Source: Fibrisoma limi BUZ 3 (GTDB lineage: Bacteria; Bacteroidota; Bacteroidia; Cytophagales; Spirosomataceae). Taken from it: 64,000 nt of DNA. Under the pieces are notes generated by a model, which did no database searches, was not told the DNA's origin, and saw only the letters and a program-made list of their open reading frames with translations. Below, piece by piece: positions 16,920 to 25,932 of this stretch (the first letter of the stretch is position 1; every line of letters starts with the position of its first letter). The translations under genes were made by a program, and so were the position numbers. The DNA lies in the NCBI RefSeq assembly GCF_000296815.2, contig NZ_CAIT01000004.1, positions 186,001 through 250,000 of the forward strand. The letters run 5' to 3'.

Positions 16920-18320
16920 ATGGAATATGACGTTATCGTCATTGGCTCCGGGCCAGGCGGTTACACCGGCGCAATCCGTTGCGCTCAGTTAGGCTTAAAA
17001 ACAGCCATCATTGAGAAATATCCCACCCTCGGCGGTACGTGTCTGAACGTAGGTTGCATTCCGTCCAAGGCGATGCTCGATTCGTCGGAGCATTTCTACA
17101 ATGCAGCACACACCTTCGCTGAACATGGTATCCAGCTCGCTGATCTGAAAGTGGACCTTAACCAGATGGTGGTCCGCAAACAGGGCGTGGTTGACCAGAC
17201 GACGAAGGGCGTGGCGTTCCTGATGAAGAAAAACAAGATCGACGAGATTCACGGCGTTGGGTCGTTCGTTGATCCGCATACCATTAAAATCTCTAAAGCC
17301 GACGGTTCTGAGCAGACTATTACGGGGAAGAACATCGTCATTGCGACGGGTTCAAAACCGCTGTCCTTTCCGTCGATGCCCATCGATAAAAAACGCGTCA
17401 TTACGTCGACAGAGGCCCTAACGCTGGAGCAGGTACCCAAGCACCTGATCATCATTGGCGCGGGTGTGATCGGTGCCGAACTGGGCTCGGTATACGCCCG
17501 GCTTGGTGCCAAAGTGTCGTTTGTGGAGTTTGCTGATGCCATGATCCCGACTATGGACCGGACCATGGGTAAAGAACTTCAGAAAGCTATCAAAAAACTG
17601 GGGGCTGATTTTTACTTCAACCATAAAGTCACCAGCGTTGAGAATAAAGGCGAGGAGGTCGTTGTCAACATCGACACCCCGAAAGGCCAGCAGATGACGC
17701 TGACCGGCGACTACTGCCTGGTATCCGTTGGTCGCCGTCCCTACACGGATGGCCTGAACCTCGAAGCCGCCGGACTTAGCGCTGACTCGCGCGGAAAAAT
17801 TGACGTGGATAACCACCTGCGCACGAAGGTGCCGCATATTTATGCCCTGGGCGACGTAATCCGGGGAGCTATGCTGGCGCACAAAGCCGAAGAAGAGGGG
17901 GTGTTCATTGCCGAAACGATCGTGGGGCAGAAGCCGCACATCAACTACAAACTGATTCCGAACGTAGTCTATACCTGGCCTGAAGTGGCGGCCGTGGGCT
18001 ACACGGAAGAAGAACTGAAGCAGGAAGGTATTCCCTACAAAACCGGGTCGTTCCCGTTCAAGGCGCTGGGTCGGGCTCGGGCCAGTATGGATATAGACGG
18101 TTTGGTAAAAGTGTTGGCGCACAAAGAAACCGACGAATTACTGGGGGTTCACATCATCGGACCGCGTGCGGCCGATATGATTGCCGAAGCCGTAGTGGCG
18201 ATGGAATTCCGGGCTTCAGCCGAGGACGTATCGCGGATGTCGCACGCGCACCCAACGTACACCGAAGCGTTTAAAGAGGCCTGTCTGGCGGCTACCGACA
18301 ACCGGTCTATCAACATGTAA
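16920..18320 (+). CDS. lpdA: Dihydrolipoyl dehydrogenase (E3)
   Basis: Cytoplasmic FAD disulfide oxidoreductase of 466 residues that reoxidises dihydrolipoyl groups of 2-oxoacid dehydrogenase complexes with NAD. Visible are the FAD motif GSGPGGYTGA, the redox pair GGTCLNVGCIPSK (Cys41 and Cys46), the NAD motif IIGAGVIGAELGSVYARLG, the second FAD motif IYALGDVIRGAMLAHKAEEEG and the C-terminal catalytic HAHPTYTEAFKEA. Length and motifs are standard. No E1 or E2 genes adjoin it, so one E3 likely serves several complexes. Confidence 0.96.
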   Translation: MEYDVIVIGSGPGGYTGAIRCAQLGLKTAIIEKYPTLGGTCLNVGCIPSKAMLDSSEHFYNAAHTFAEHGIQLADLKVDLNQMVVRKQGVVDQTTKGVAFLMKKNKIDEIHGVGSFVDPHTIKISKADGSEQTITGKNIVIATGSKPLSFPSMPIDKKRVITSTEALTLEQVPKHLIIIGAGVIGAELGSVYARLGAKVSFVEFADAMIPTMDRTMGKELQKAIKKLGADFYFNHKVTSVENKGEEVVVNIDTPKGQQMTLTGDYCLVSVGRRPYTDGLNLEAAGLSADSRGKIDVDNHLRTKVPHIYALGDVIRGAMLAHKAEEEGVFIAETIVGQKPHINYKLIPNVVYTWPEVAAVGYTEEELKQEGIPYKTGSFPFKALGRARASMDIDGLVKVLAHKETDELLGVHIIGPRAADMIAEAVVAMEFRASAEDVSRMSHAHPTYTEAFKEACLAATDNRSINM

Positions 18321-18325
18321 AAATA

Positions 18326-18354
18326 AGCCTCACCGGTACCATATCGGTGGGGCT
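18326..18354. terminator. Terminator between lpdA and the convergent thioredoxin-fold gene
   Basis: AGCCTCACCG (18326-18335) pairs with CGGTGGGGCT (18345-18354), with one T:G wobble. It starts 6 bp after the lpdA stop and is followed by GTTTGCT on the plus strand. On the minus strand ATTTTTACA follows the stem, so it could terminate both genes. Confidence 0.75.
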
Positions 18355-18375
18355 GTTTGCTACATTGTTGAACGG

Positions 18376-20043
18376 CTAAAAACTTTTGTCCAGAATTTTC
18401 TGAAGTTCCTCAGACGCGTCCGGTAAGGGCGCGTTTCGTTTTATGATCTTACCGGTTCGGTTGATGACCGTTGCCGAGATTTCCTCCTCTGGTCGCAGTT
18501 GTTCAATGATGTCCGAAAACTGTCCTTCCGTTGCCAGTACGTGATCGCCGGACAGATTATACCGGGTACTGATTTCAGGCCAGAGGGTTTTCTCGGTGTT
18601 AGGCATAGGTACGTACACCAACGCAAAATCGCGGGCGCGGTACTGATTACGTAGTCGTTGGGCGTCGATAGCCGCCTGCCTGCCCGCGTCGGTTGTCGGC
18701 GATGTCATCAGCACGTAGATGACTTTTCCCCGATTGGCGTTAAGCACCTGGTTCAGTAACGTGAAGCCATCTGAGCCAGTACTCTGACTAACAAATACAC
18801 CCGGCGAGATTTCCAGACTCTGTGCTGTTGAGCCGGCTTTGGTTAACTTCCGGATGGCCGTTCGAATGCGCGTGCTATCGTTTATCTGAAGCTGATACAA
18901 TTCGTTGAGCGACGCGACCAGTTGCGGGTTATTTAGCTTGGGCTGCACGTAGTTATACAGCAAATCGGCGTAGTTAAGCGTCAGGCCAGGCAGGGCTTGT
19001 GCCAGCCAGTACGCTGCTACGTATTCCATCGACGTACTGTCAAAATCCTGCCGCCCCCGCTGAAGCAGGGCTTCGTAATTCACCAGCCGGGTAAGCGTAT
19101 CGGCATTTCGGCGGAGCAACGTATCAAAGAAGCGCAGGTCCGATGCCTTCGCCGAATTTTTGGTTTTGTACTCCTGAAGCCGATCCCGGTCGCTCGCGCT
19201 CAGGTTGCGACCATACTGTTCCAGCAGCGTGGCTAGTGCCCGTACCGAAAGGCCGTTGTTACGCCCTGAGACTGGCGAAGATGCCTGCTGTACAACGTAA
19301 TCCGAGAACCGGTTGGTAGCCGCAGCCCGGGCCGCCGTCAAAAGTGGTTCTCTACGAGGACGGAGCGAGTCCTCCAGTGCTACCGTACTGCCTTCAAAAG
19401 CTGCTTTGTCGTACAAAAACGCAACGGCATTGTACCGGTTATTGGCCGTGATCCATTGGGTCAGTAAGGGAAACGGCTTCTCCTGCGCGGCAAATGCACG
19501 AAACGGGGCGCTGTACGCATCAAACAGAACGGAGTAGGCCCGACTGTCGCTCATGCCGGTTACCTGCCGGGATAGTTTCTTGGTGTCAGGTTTGTTGGTA
19601 TAACCCGCTTCAAACGCTTTGTAGCGGGCGTACTGCTGGTTTACCTGGGCATTTGCCCCCCTGAATCGGAAAGGAACGGCGGCCGTGAACAGCGAGTCAG
19701 CGTCGAGGGTAATGGTGATAGACCCAGGCGCGGCCAGAAAAGCGGTGGAAATGCGGCCATAGTTGAAGTACAACTCTTCCTGCGGATAGAGCAGCGGAAC
19801 GGATACCCGGAACGTTCCGTCGGCATTGAGCTGAGCAGGTCGTACGAGTTCGCGGCTGGCCTGTAGAATATTATTGCGGCTGATTAATACCTGCGGGGAT
19901 TCGCGGTACAGCCGGGCCGTCAGGTGGTCAATGCGCCCCGACACAAGAACCGAATCAGGCTGGGCGACAGAAGGCGTAGTGATTAAAAAGCAGACTGCCG
20001 TGAGTAACAGGCACACGCAACAGACTCGAAATGAATTTCTCAT
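18376..20043 (-). CDS. Thioredoxin-fold exported protein lacking the CxxC motif
   Basis: Protein of 555 residues from the ATG at 20043, with a signal peptide (VCLLLTAVCFLITTPSVAQ) and therefore periplasmic. Its plan matches the large TlpA-like proteins of Bacteroidota: N-terminal beta domain (VLVSGRIDHLTARLY), long helical middle, C-terminal thioredoxin fold. At the active-site position after strand GKVIYVLMT it reads SPTTDAG, without cysteines, while the following strand FALVYVPMP and the ATVINRTGKII region are kept. It is probably not a redox enzyme and may bind protein or a ligand. It shares overall architecture with the WCAPC protein at 4417-6099. Confidence 0.72.
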   Translation of the reverse strand: MRNSFRVCCVCLLLTAVCFLITTPSVAQPDSVLVSGRIDHLTARLYRESPQVLISRNNILQASRELVRPAQLNADGTFRVSVPLLYPQEELYFNYGRISTAFLAAPGSITITLDADSLFTAAVPFRFRGANAQVNQQYARYKAFEAGYTNKPDTKKLSRQVTGMSDSRAYSVLFDAYSAPFRAFAAQEKPFPLLTQWITANNRYNAVAFLYDKAAFEGSTVALEDSLRPRREPLLTAARAAATNRFSDYVVQQASSPVSGRNNGLSVRALATLLEQYGRNLSASDRDRLQEYKTKNSAKASDLRFFDTLLRRNADTLTRLVNYEALLQRGRQDFDSTSMEYVAAYWLAQALPGLTLNYADLLYNYVQPKLNNPQLVASLNELYQLQINDSTRIRTAIRKLTKAGSTAQSLEISPGVFVSQSTGSDGFTLLNQVLNANRGKVIYVLMTSPTTDAGRQAAIDAQRLRNQYRARDFALVYVPMPNTEKTLWPEISTRYNLSGDHVLATEGQFSDIIEQLRPEEEISATVINRTGKIIKRNAPLPDASEELQKILDKSF

Positions 20044-20109
20044 GAATTGACAGTATCGGTTCACAAGGTAATAACAAATGAAACCACAAAACTGCCGATT
20101 GACAAAGGA

Positions 20110-20601
20110 TTACTGATTGCGGATGCCGTGATATTCGTCTATTTCCTGATAATCCGTTCGGAGTGGATGCCCAACCCAGTCGGTGGGCAGCAGAATTCGG
20201 CGGAGGTCAGGGTGCCCCTCGAAGCGGATGCCAACCAGGTCAAATGCTTCGCGTTCGTGCCAGTCGGCCGTTCGCCAGATCGATGTAACGCTCGGTACAC
20301 TCGGAAGCGGTTCCCCCGCCTGGTTGCGCGGGACAGTCACGTAGAGAGACAGGTTCTGCTCGTACGGGATTGACGTGAGGTTGTAAATTACGTCCATCGT
20401 GGCGGTTGCCGGGCCGTTGTCGATGGCTGTAACGCAGGCCAGCAGATCAAAAAATAGCCGGTTATCATCGCGCAGGAATTGACACACGTCAACTAATCGA
20501 TCAGTCGGAACGACAAGATACGGCTGTGGGTTCTGCGTACTTACCTGAAAAATCTGACCAAACTGGTCTTCGAGTAGGGCCTGTATATCAGTAAAGGTCA
20601 T
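20110..20601 (-). CDS. nuoC: NADH-quinone oxidoreductase subunit C
   Basis: Subunit C (30-kDa type) of respiratory complex I, 163 residues, in the peripheral arm on the cytoplasmic face. The N-terminal part (DIQALLEDQFGQIF) and the core strands NRLFFDLLACVTAIDNG are followed by the family signature ERE-containing WRTADWHEREAFDLVGIRFEGHPDLRRILLPTDW and the end HPLRTDYQE. It follows nuoB with a 77-bp gap. NuoD, which normally comes next, is absent; the next gene on this strand is the thioredoxin-fold protein, so the nuo cluster is cut here. Confidence 0.93.
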   Translation of the reverse strand: MTFTDIQALLEDQFGQIFQVSTQNPQPYLVVPTDRLVDVCQFLRDDNRLFFDLLACVTAIDNGPATATMDVIYNLTSIPYEQNLSLYVTVPRNQAGEPLPSVPSVTSIWRTADWHEREAFDLVGIRFEGHPDLRRILLPTDWVGHPLRTDYQEIDEYHGIRNQ

Positions 20602-20678
20602 GCGTTATTCGAATGGATTGGTATCGGGGTTGCTGCGGGGGGCTAACAAACCCAACAGCCGACTAAAACTAAGCCTAT

Positions 20679-21212
20679 TTAAGCCGTCTTGTTCTCTTCG
20701 GCGGGGGTGGGTATCGCTGGTGTTGGCTTGTCACCAGTCAGCGGGTGTTCGGCTCGAATCTTCTCCTGCAATTTTAGAAAACCGTCGATCAGCGCTTCAG
20801 GTCGCGGAGGACAGCCGGGTACGTATACATCGACGGGAATGATCTTGTCGACGCCTTTGACCACGTGATAGCCATGCTGCCAGTACGGGCCACCGCAGTT
20901 GGCGCAGGAACCCATCGAGATGACGTAGCGCGGCTCCGACATCTGCTCGTACAGCCGCCGAATCCGGTCGGCCATCTTATAGGTTACGGTTCCTGACACA
21001 ATCATAATGTCCGACTGCCGGGGCGAAGGCCGCGGAAAGATACCGAAGCGCTCAAGGTCGTAGTTAGACGCCATAGCCCCCATCATCTCGATCGCGCAGC
21101 AGGCCAGACCGAACGTCAGCGGCCACAGCGACGAGGACCGCGACCAGTTCAGTAACTCCTCGGAGGTGATAAAAAATACACTGGCTTCGCCGGATTTGTT
21201 GGATGGATTCAT
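20679..21212 (-). CDS. nuoB: NADH-quinone oxidoreductase subunit B
   Basis: Complex I subunit of 177 residues that carries the terminal iron-sulfur cluster N2. The four ligands are in place: Cys38 and Cys39 ([10 protein letters not shown]), Cys103 (GSCANCGG) and Cys134 ([14 protein letters not shown]). The [10 protein letters not shown] and [22 protein letters not shown] motifs are typical. The C-terminal tail (about residues 155-177) is Pro/Thr-rich. It lies 30 bp downstream of the small exported protein that separates it from nuoA. Confidence 0.96.
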   Translation of the reverse strand: MNPSNKSGEASVFFITSEELLNWSRSSSLWPLTFGLACCAIEMMGAMASNYDLERFGIFPRPSPRQSDIMIVSGTVTYKMADRIRRLYEQMSEPRYVISMGSCANCGGPYWQHGYHVVKGVDKIIPVDVYVPGCPPRPEALIDGFLKLQEKIRAEHPLTGDKPTPAIPTPAEENKTA

Positions 21213-21242
21213 GAGTACTAAAGCTACGTAATGACAAACGTT

Positions 21243-21797
21243 TCAGGGTTGCGGGTAGTTCAGTTGCTCCTGCTGGTAGCGGTACGTGAAAGGCAGGAGT
21301 CGTCGGCGGAGGTTCTCATTCTGGTCGGCCTGATCGCGTTTCAATGGTCGGATAACCCGCCGACCACTCCCGCTGACGGCGTGACCCAGCAACGCACCGG
21401 TCGCGGCCCCGCCCCCTATGCCCATCACCAGATTAATACCGTACAGAGTTGGACTACGGAATGGACTTTTCCGGGCCGACCGAACAACTACCAAACCCGT
21501 AAGCAAACCGCCAATGATAGCTCCCTGAAGGGTGTACCGGTGATTACTAGCCCGTTTCAGCACAATCTTTCTGACCAGGGCCAGGGGGACGCGACCGCCC
21601 GACCGCCATTGCCACGAGCCATTGGGTGCATTATCAATCAGCAGGGCTGTTTCATCAACATCGGCCAGTACGCCCTGCAGGCGGCCACCGTTCGTCATCA
21701 CCACCCGAACCAGGTATGCGTCTACTTCCGACGACTGCGCCAGCGTTATTGAGCCTGTCAGCAACAAGAACAGTGTCAGGATCGTGGACTTTATCAA
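21243..21797 (-). CDS. Hypothetical exported protein inserted between nuoA and nuoB
   Basis: Protein of 184 residues that starts at a TTG at 21797, overlapping the nuoA stop in a TTGA, so translation is probably coupled. It has a signal sequence (LTLFLLLTGSITLAQ), a beta-rich LVRVVMTNGGRLQGVLADVDETALLID segment, and a glycine-zipper-like stretch (GAIIGGLLTGLVV, GIGGGAATGALLG) that may insert in a membrane, then a basic tail. I do not recognise the family. Its position inside the nuo cluster suggests either a lineage-specific complex I accessory role or a simple insertion. Confidence 0.68.
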   Translation of the reverse strand: MIKSTILTLFLLLTGSITLAQSSEVDAYLVRVVMTNGGRLQGVLADVDETALLIDNAPNGSWQWRSGGRVPLALVRKIVLKRASNHRYTLQGAIIGGLLTGLVVVRSARKSPFRSPTLYGINLVMGIGGGAATGALLGHAVSGSGRRVIRPLKRDQADQNENLRRRLLPFTYRYQQEQLNYPQP

Positions 21798-22270
21798 CGT
21801 TGTGGGCGGCTGTACTTGTCGTTGATCCGCTGGTACAGATCCGCTGGTACGTTCGTATCGACTTGAGGAATTTTGGGCTGCGGTTTTACCCAGTCGAGGT
21901 AACCTTTGGCCCATACGTACGCCAGACCCAGGCCCAGAATAACCACGAACAAAACGGCTTCTGTCAAAGCGAACCAGCCCCAGGTGCCGTTGGTCTCGTT
22001 GATGAGCCTGGCCTGGCCAAACACGGTGGCCCACGGAAACAGAAAAACCAGTTCGACATCGAACAGCACGAAGACCAGCGCTACTACGTAGTACCGGATG
22101 TTGAACTGGATATTGGCATTTCCGATTGGCTCCTCGCCCGATTCATACGTACTGTTCTTTTCCGGATTTGGGCGGTGGGGCCGGAGCAGCCGTGCCACAA
22201 AGAGCACAACGGCAATGAACGCGAAGGCGGCCAGAATGAACAGCAGAATGATGCCGAAGTCGGAGAGCAT
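21794..22270 (-). CDS. nuoA: NADH-quinone oxidoreductase subunit A
   Basis: Membrane subunit of complex I, 158 residues with three transmembrane helices: FGIILLFILAAFAFIAVVLF, YYVVALVFVLFDVELVFLFPW and ALTEAVLFVVILGLGLAYVW. The family motif KNSTYESGEEPIGNANIQF joins helices 1 and 2, and FDVELVFLFPWA is the conserved acidic helix. The C-terminus is longer than usual by about 30 residues (KPQPKIPQVDTNVPADLYQR). First gene of the truncated nuo cluster. Confidence 0.94.
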   Translation of the reverse strand: MLSDFGIILLFILAAFAFIAVVLFVARLLRPHRPNPEKNSTYESGEEPIGNANIQFNIRYYVVALVFVLFDVELVFLFPWATVFGQARLINETNGTWGWFALTEAVLFVVILGLGLAYVWAKGYLDWVKPQPKIPQVDTNVPADLYQRINDKYSRPQR

Positions 22271-22314
22271 GTTCAGGGAAAGTTAGTGCCCGATGAAGGG
22301 GGATGTCCCGCCCA

Positions 22315-22926
22315 TCAGTTTTTCTTTTTCTCTTTAGGGTACAGATTATACACAATGCCTACCTGCAGCGTTCGGTTTTTGTAGGTTGCCAGCGGCTCTG
22401 GCGATACGTTGTTCAGGCCGTATACATACCGGACATGCAGGCTGAATTTGTCGAGAAAATCCAGGAAATCATAGTGAGCGCCCACGGCGATACCAACATC
22501 AGTGCGGTTACCGGGGCCGTTTGTCTGGCCCGCGTTGAGGGCATAGCTAAATTCAGGACCCGCCTGAAGCGTTATACCTTCGGTCGGGATAAAACCCAGC
22601 AGCACCGGGACGCTGGCGTACAAATACCGGTTCCGGATGGTTTCGCGCTGGCCAAGCCGTTCGATCTGGAAGCTACCGCCCTTGCTGGAAAGAAGAAGCT
22701 CCGGCTGAAGCACAAAACGCTGGAAGCGGTATCGATACATTACGCCCAGATGAGGGTCCAGCGTACGTTTGGGAATGTAAGGACTTATACCCGAAACGGC
22801 CAGTTGCGTAAGCGTCGGCCCCGCTTTAAGGCCAAAGTGGCCACCTCGGGGATTATTGCTCTGCGCTCGGGCCAGCAGGGGGGAAACAAGGAAAAAGACA
22901 AAAACGAGTAGTCGGTTGCTGCGCAT
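22315..22926 (-). CDS. PorT-like outer-membrane beta-barrel protein
   Basis: Protein of 203 residues with signal peptide (LLVFVFFLVSPLLARA) and alternating amphipathic strands: HFGLKAGPTLTQLAV, YRYRFQRFVLQPELLLSSKGG, LYASVPVLLGFIP, QAGPEFSYALNAG and a final RTLQVGIVYNLYP. This resembles the PorT/outer-membrane beta-barrel family of Bacteroidota, small eight-stranded barrels. Only a basic Lys tail follows the last strand. Function unknown; related proteins include a type IX secretion factor, but no other such genes are nearby. Confidence 0.8.
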   Translation of the reverse strand: MRSNRLLVFVFFLVSPLLARAQSNNPRGGHFGLKAGPTLTQLAVSGISPYIPKRTLDPHLGVMYRYRFQRFVLQPELLLSSKGGSFQIERLGQRETIRNRYLYASVPVLLGFIPTEGITLQAGPEFSYALNAGQTNGPGNRTDVGIAVGAHYDFLDFLDKFSLHVRYVYGLNNVSPEPLATYKNRTLQVGIVYNLYPKEKKKN

Positions 22927-23010
22927 AATTGAATGTCAGGACGGGGATAACCTTCCCATAACGCTTGGTTAGCCGACAAAATTGGTTAAAAAAAGTTAAA
23001 GGTGACCGAG

Positions 23011-23571
23011 TTAATTTAACCGCGGGTCGACCGGGTAGTTGGCAATGGCTTTGTATTCGCCCCCCATGCGCTTCAGTACACCCCGCCAGAACTGATCGGA
23101 AGGGGTATCGAACAGGAAATCAGCATCGGTCCGGGTCACGATCCAGGCTTTCTGCTCAAGCTCATCTTCCAGTTGGCCTTCGCTCCAGCCCGAGTAACCG
23201 ACAAAGAACCGGGCGTCGCGTTCGGTGAGGGTACCTAGATTAACAGCCCGCTTAATTTCATCAAAATCGCCACTCCAGAACAAACCCTCCATAATCCGGA
23301 TCGAATTATCGATCAGGTCGGGACGGCGGTGAATAAAATGAAGGGTGTTTTGTTGTACTGGTCCGCCCACAAACAGGGGTACATCGGCATAAATATCCTC
23401 AATTACGTCGCTCAGATGCAGGTTAGTCTGCTGATTCATGACGAGCCCAAAGGTACCGGCTTCACTGTGTTCGCATACCAGCACAACACTACGCTCAAAA
23501 TTGGAGTCGCCCAGGAAAGGCTCGGCAACTAACAGATTTCCGTTCGTAACAGGGGGCGTATGGGTGTTCAT
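23011..23571 (-). CDS. YqgE/AlgH family protein
   Basis: Cytoplasmic protein of 186 residues of the DUF179 family. Signature stretches are NGNLLVAEPFLGDSNFERSVV, CEHSEAGTFGLVMNQ, VPLFVGGPVQQNTLHFIHRRPDL, FWSGDFDEIK and the near C-terminal RFFVGYSGWSEGQLEDEL. The fold is known but the biochemical role is not. It appears monocistronic, with 85-140-bp gaps on both sides. Confidence 0.92.
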   Translation of the reverse strand: MNTHTPPVTNGNLLVAEPFLGDSNFERSVVLVCEHSEAGTFGLVMNQQTNLHLSDVIEDIYADVPLFVGGPVQQNTLHFIHRRPDLIDNSIRIMEGLFWSGDFDEIKRAVNLGTLTERDARFFVGYSGWSEGQLEDELEQKAWIVTRTDADFLFDTPSDQFWRGVLKRMGGEYKAIANYPVDPRLN

Positions 23572-23712
23572 AAGCGTAGCATTGTTGTCTGCCTAAAAAA
23601 CCGGCTTTACTAAGCCGATGTTATCGAAAAATGCCGGAAATATGAATTTCCTTCATATAATGTTTCTGAATGGACGAACCTGGTGTCCACACTAAAGACC
23701 CGGCCGGATTAA

Positions 23713-24306
23713 TCAGGGTTGGAACACCAGCACCACCTTGCGGCCTGACACTCGTTCGAGCAGTGGCCGCAGCAGGGGAGCGGCATTCTGGCGAGTCTGT
23801 TCCAGGATGTTGCTGCGCAGCGCCGATTGCCGAATCTGTCGCTCGGCCTGGCGGTAGGCGTCACTCACCAGTTGCGATTCATCCAGAAACGCAAACCGGG
23901 TGTCATATACCCGCGACCGGTCGTGGTTGACCTTCCAGCCACACAGCTCAGGGCGGGGCAGGTGTACGACAACAGAATCGCCTTCGATACGAATATCGTC
24001 GGGTTTGATCTTCGTCAGGTCGAGACAACCCGTTGCTTCACCTTCCACGATCAGGACAGCGCTGGAATTAGGCCAGAAGGTTTTATTCTGCTCATGCTCG
24101 ACGATATCCCGGAAGGTGTACTTGACCAGTTCGAGTCGTCCCAGTGAGGTAATTTCCCGAATAATAACGCTCTGGTTCACCGAATCATTACGCCGAAAGC
24201 GGCTCAGGTACTCGCTGGTACGAACCTGCTCCCATACCGCAACCAGACCGGCGACAAGAACCGCCAGCAGAAAGACACGAAGCAGGGCATTGATGAGTCG
24301 GGACAT
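23713..24306 (-). CDS. DUF4230 domain-containing membrane-anchored protein
   Basis: Protein of 197 residues with one N-terminal transmembrane helix (LLRVFLLAVLVAGLVAVW) and an extracytoplasmic domain. Features of DUF4230 are the REITSLGRLELVKYTFRDIVE stretch, VLIVEGEATGCLDLTKIKPDDIRIEGDSVVVHLPRPEL, and DAYRQAERQIRQSALRSNILEQ. The middle strands resemble a SPFH-like beta sheet. Function unknown. It lies downstream of hemA on the same strand but beyond the hemA terminator. Confidence 0.87.
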   Translation of the reverse strand: MSRLINALLRVFLLAVLVAGLVAVWEQVRTSEYLSRFRRNDSVNQSVIIREITSLGRLELVKYTFRDIVEHEQNKTFWPNSSAVLIVEGEATGCLDLTKIKPDDIRIEGDSVVVHLPRPELCGWKVNHDRSRVYDTRFAFLDESQLVSDAYRQAERQIRQSALRSNILEQTRQNAAPLLRPLLERVSGRKVVLVFQP

Positions 24307-24397
24307 TCGTATGCGTCAGGTAACGTTGATATAACGAATTTGAAAGGCTTTTTCATCCAAATCGAGCTTTATTTTTGATAAGCTGCGTATAAAGAAA

Positions 24398-24425
24398 AGC
24401 CCCGGATCAAGGCTGACCCGGGGCT
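24398..24425 (-). terminator. Rho-independent terminator of hemA
   Basis: AGCCCCGG (24398-24405) and CCGGGGCT (24418-24425) pair perfectly with a 12-nt loop. Read on the minus strand, the stem is followed by TTTCTTTAT. It lies 21 bp past the hemA stop. Confidence 0.85.
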
Positions 24426-24446
24426 CCTTAAACAACATTATATGGC

Positions 24447-25736
24447 TTAGTACGTGCGCTTATGCTCTGCATCAGCAGCGGGCTGGCGCTCGAGATCAAA
24501 CAGGTCGTTCAGAACGTCGATCAAGGTTTCGGCTTCACCGCGTTTGCAGGCTGCCTTCAGTTGCAGCACGGGCAGCTTGATGATCTTCTGCATGATGCCC
24601 CGCGTAATTTTATCTATCTTCTCCGACTCTTCGGTGGTCAGGTGCTTCAGATGGCGGGCAATCTCGTCCCGGCGGATTTGCTCCAGGGCGTTTTTGAGCT
24701 TGTTGATCGTCGGCGAAACGATCATCTCTTTCGACCAATCCCCGAATTCAATCAGTGACTGGGTAATAATGGCTTCGACCTGCGGAATAGCAGCCAGCCG
24801 CTGGTTCAGGGCTTCGTCGGCTCGGTTCCGGATATGGTCGATGTTGTAAACCAGCACGCCCGGAATCTGCTCAACGGCCGCATCAACACTGCGCGGTACC
24901 GACAGATCAATGAAATATTTGTACGTCAGTACGTTCAGATCATGCAGCAACGTCGGCGTAATAAGCGGCTCATCGCGCATCACTGACGAGATGATAACAT
25001 CGGCTTTCCGAATCTCATCGGTCAGGTTGTCGAAGTTTGCCACCCGAAAACCGTATTCGGCCGCCATTGCTTCTGCCTTGGCATAGGTACGGTTGCAAAG
25101 CGTAATATTTTTCAGGCTATGATCAGCCAGGTTCTTGCACACATCTGTGCCGATCTCACCCAGACCGATCACCAGTACGTTCGGATTCTGGTGAGTGCCA
25201 ACCAGTTCCTCAATCAGCTCAACGGCTGCGTACGAAACCGAAGCGGCCCCGCCGCGGAACGATGTTTCCTGGGCGACCCGCTTGTTGGTGAAGAAAATCG
25301 TGTGCATCAGCCGGTGCAGAAATGGCCCGGCCATGTCCAGATCTGCCGACCATTGGTAGGACTGCTTCACCTGGTTAGGAATCTGCATATCGCCAACTAC
25401 CTGCGAGTGCAGTCCGACACATACCTCAAACAAGTGACGCACCGCGTCGTCGTGGGCACTGAACAACTGAAAATAAGGCAGGTACTGGTCGGTATCGGTT
25501 AGTCCCTTCTCAATCAGTAACAGCCGGGCAATGTCGGCGTTCAGGTCCTGGTCAAACGCGTAATAAACTTCCGTACGGTTACAGGTGGAAATAACGAGAA
25601 GATCGGACAACCCGAAAAAGTCGCGCAGCCGAAGCATTAATCGCTTGGCTTCCTCTTCGTTCAATGCAATTAGCTCCCGCACACGGAGAGGTGCCGTCTT
25701 ATGGGATAAACTAATTGATTTAAAAGTGTCTAACAT
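24447..25736 (-). CDS. hemA: Glutamyl-tRNA reductase
   Basis: Cytoplasmic NADPH-dependent enzyme of 429 residues that converts glutamyl-tRNA to glutamate-1-semialdehyde, the first committed step of C5 tetrapyrrole synthesis. The N-terminal catalytic domain has SLSHKTAPLRVRE and STCNRTEVY with nucleophile Cys52; the NADPH domain shows NVLVIGLGEIGTDVCKNLA and SSVMRDEPLIT; a helical dimerisation domain follows. The ATG at 25736 gives family length; the open frame extends 26 codons further upstream without homology. Heme made by this pathway would feed the heme oxygenase at 41811. Confidence 0.95.
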   Translation of the reverse strand: MLDTFKSISLSHKTAPLRVRELIALNEEEAKRLMLRLRDFFGLSDLLVISTCNRTEVYYAFDQDLNADIARLLLIEKGLTDTDQYLPYFQLFSAHDDAVRHLFEVCVGLHSQVVGDMQIPNQVKQSYQWSADLDMAGPFLHRLMHTIFFTNKRVAQETSFRGGAASVSYAAVELIEELVGTHQNPNVLVIGLGEIGTDVCKNLADHSLKNITLCNRTYAKAEAMAAEYGFRVANFDNLTDEIRKADVIISSVMRDEPLITPTLLHDLNVLTYKYFIDLSVPRSVDAAVEQIPGVLVYNIDHIRNRADEALNQRLAAIPQVEAIITQSLIEFGDWSKEMIVSPTINKLKNALEQIRRDEIARHLKHLTTEESEKIDKITRGIMQKIIKLPVLQLKAACKRGEAETLIDVLNDLFDLERQPAADAEHKRTY

Positions 25737-25771
25737 ACTTTCAACTGACGCTAATTGACCTTTAGCCAGCA

Positions 25772-25779
25772 CAAAATTA
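25772..25779 (-). promoter_or_regulatory. Candidate -7 element of the hemA promoter
   Basis: On the minus strand this reads TAATTTTG, an exact match to TAnnTTTG, about 36 bp upstream of the hemA ATG. A GTTTCA lies about 19 bp further upstream where a TTTG would be expected, so the -33 box is imperfect. Confidence 0.45.
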
Positions 25780-25932
25780 CTGCACAATCGCTGGACGTGA
25801 AACGTTCTGGGCAATCGGTTTGGTTATTTAGAAATTGTATAAATAATCAGGCCGATTTCTTACTTAAATTCTACTATAAACAGAACACAACAGCCGGGCT
25901 GTGCGTTCTGAAATGCACCATGAAGTACGTTT

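Noticed and set aside
17418-18122. 234-codon open frame on the minus strand
   Set aside because: Antisense to lpdA, which is a complete, conserved enzyme.
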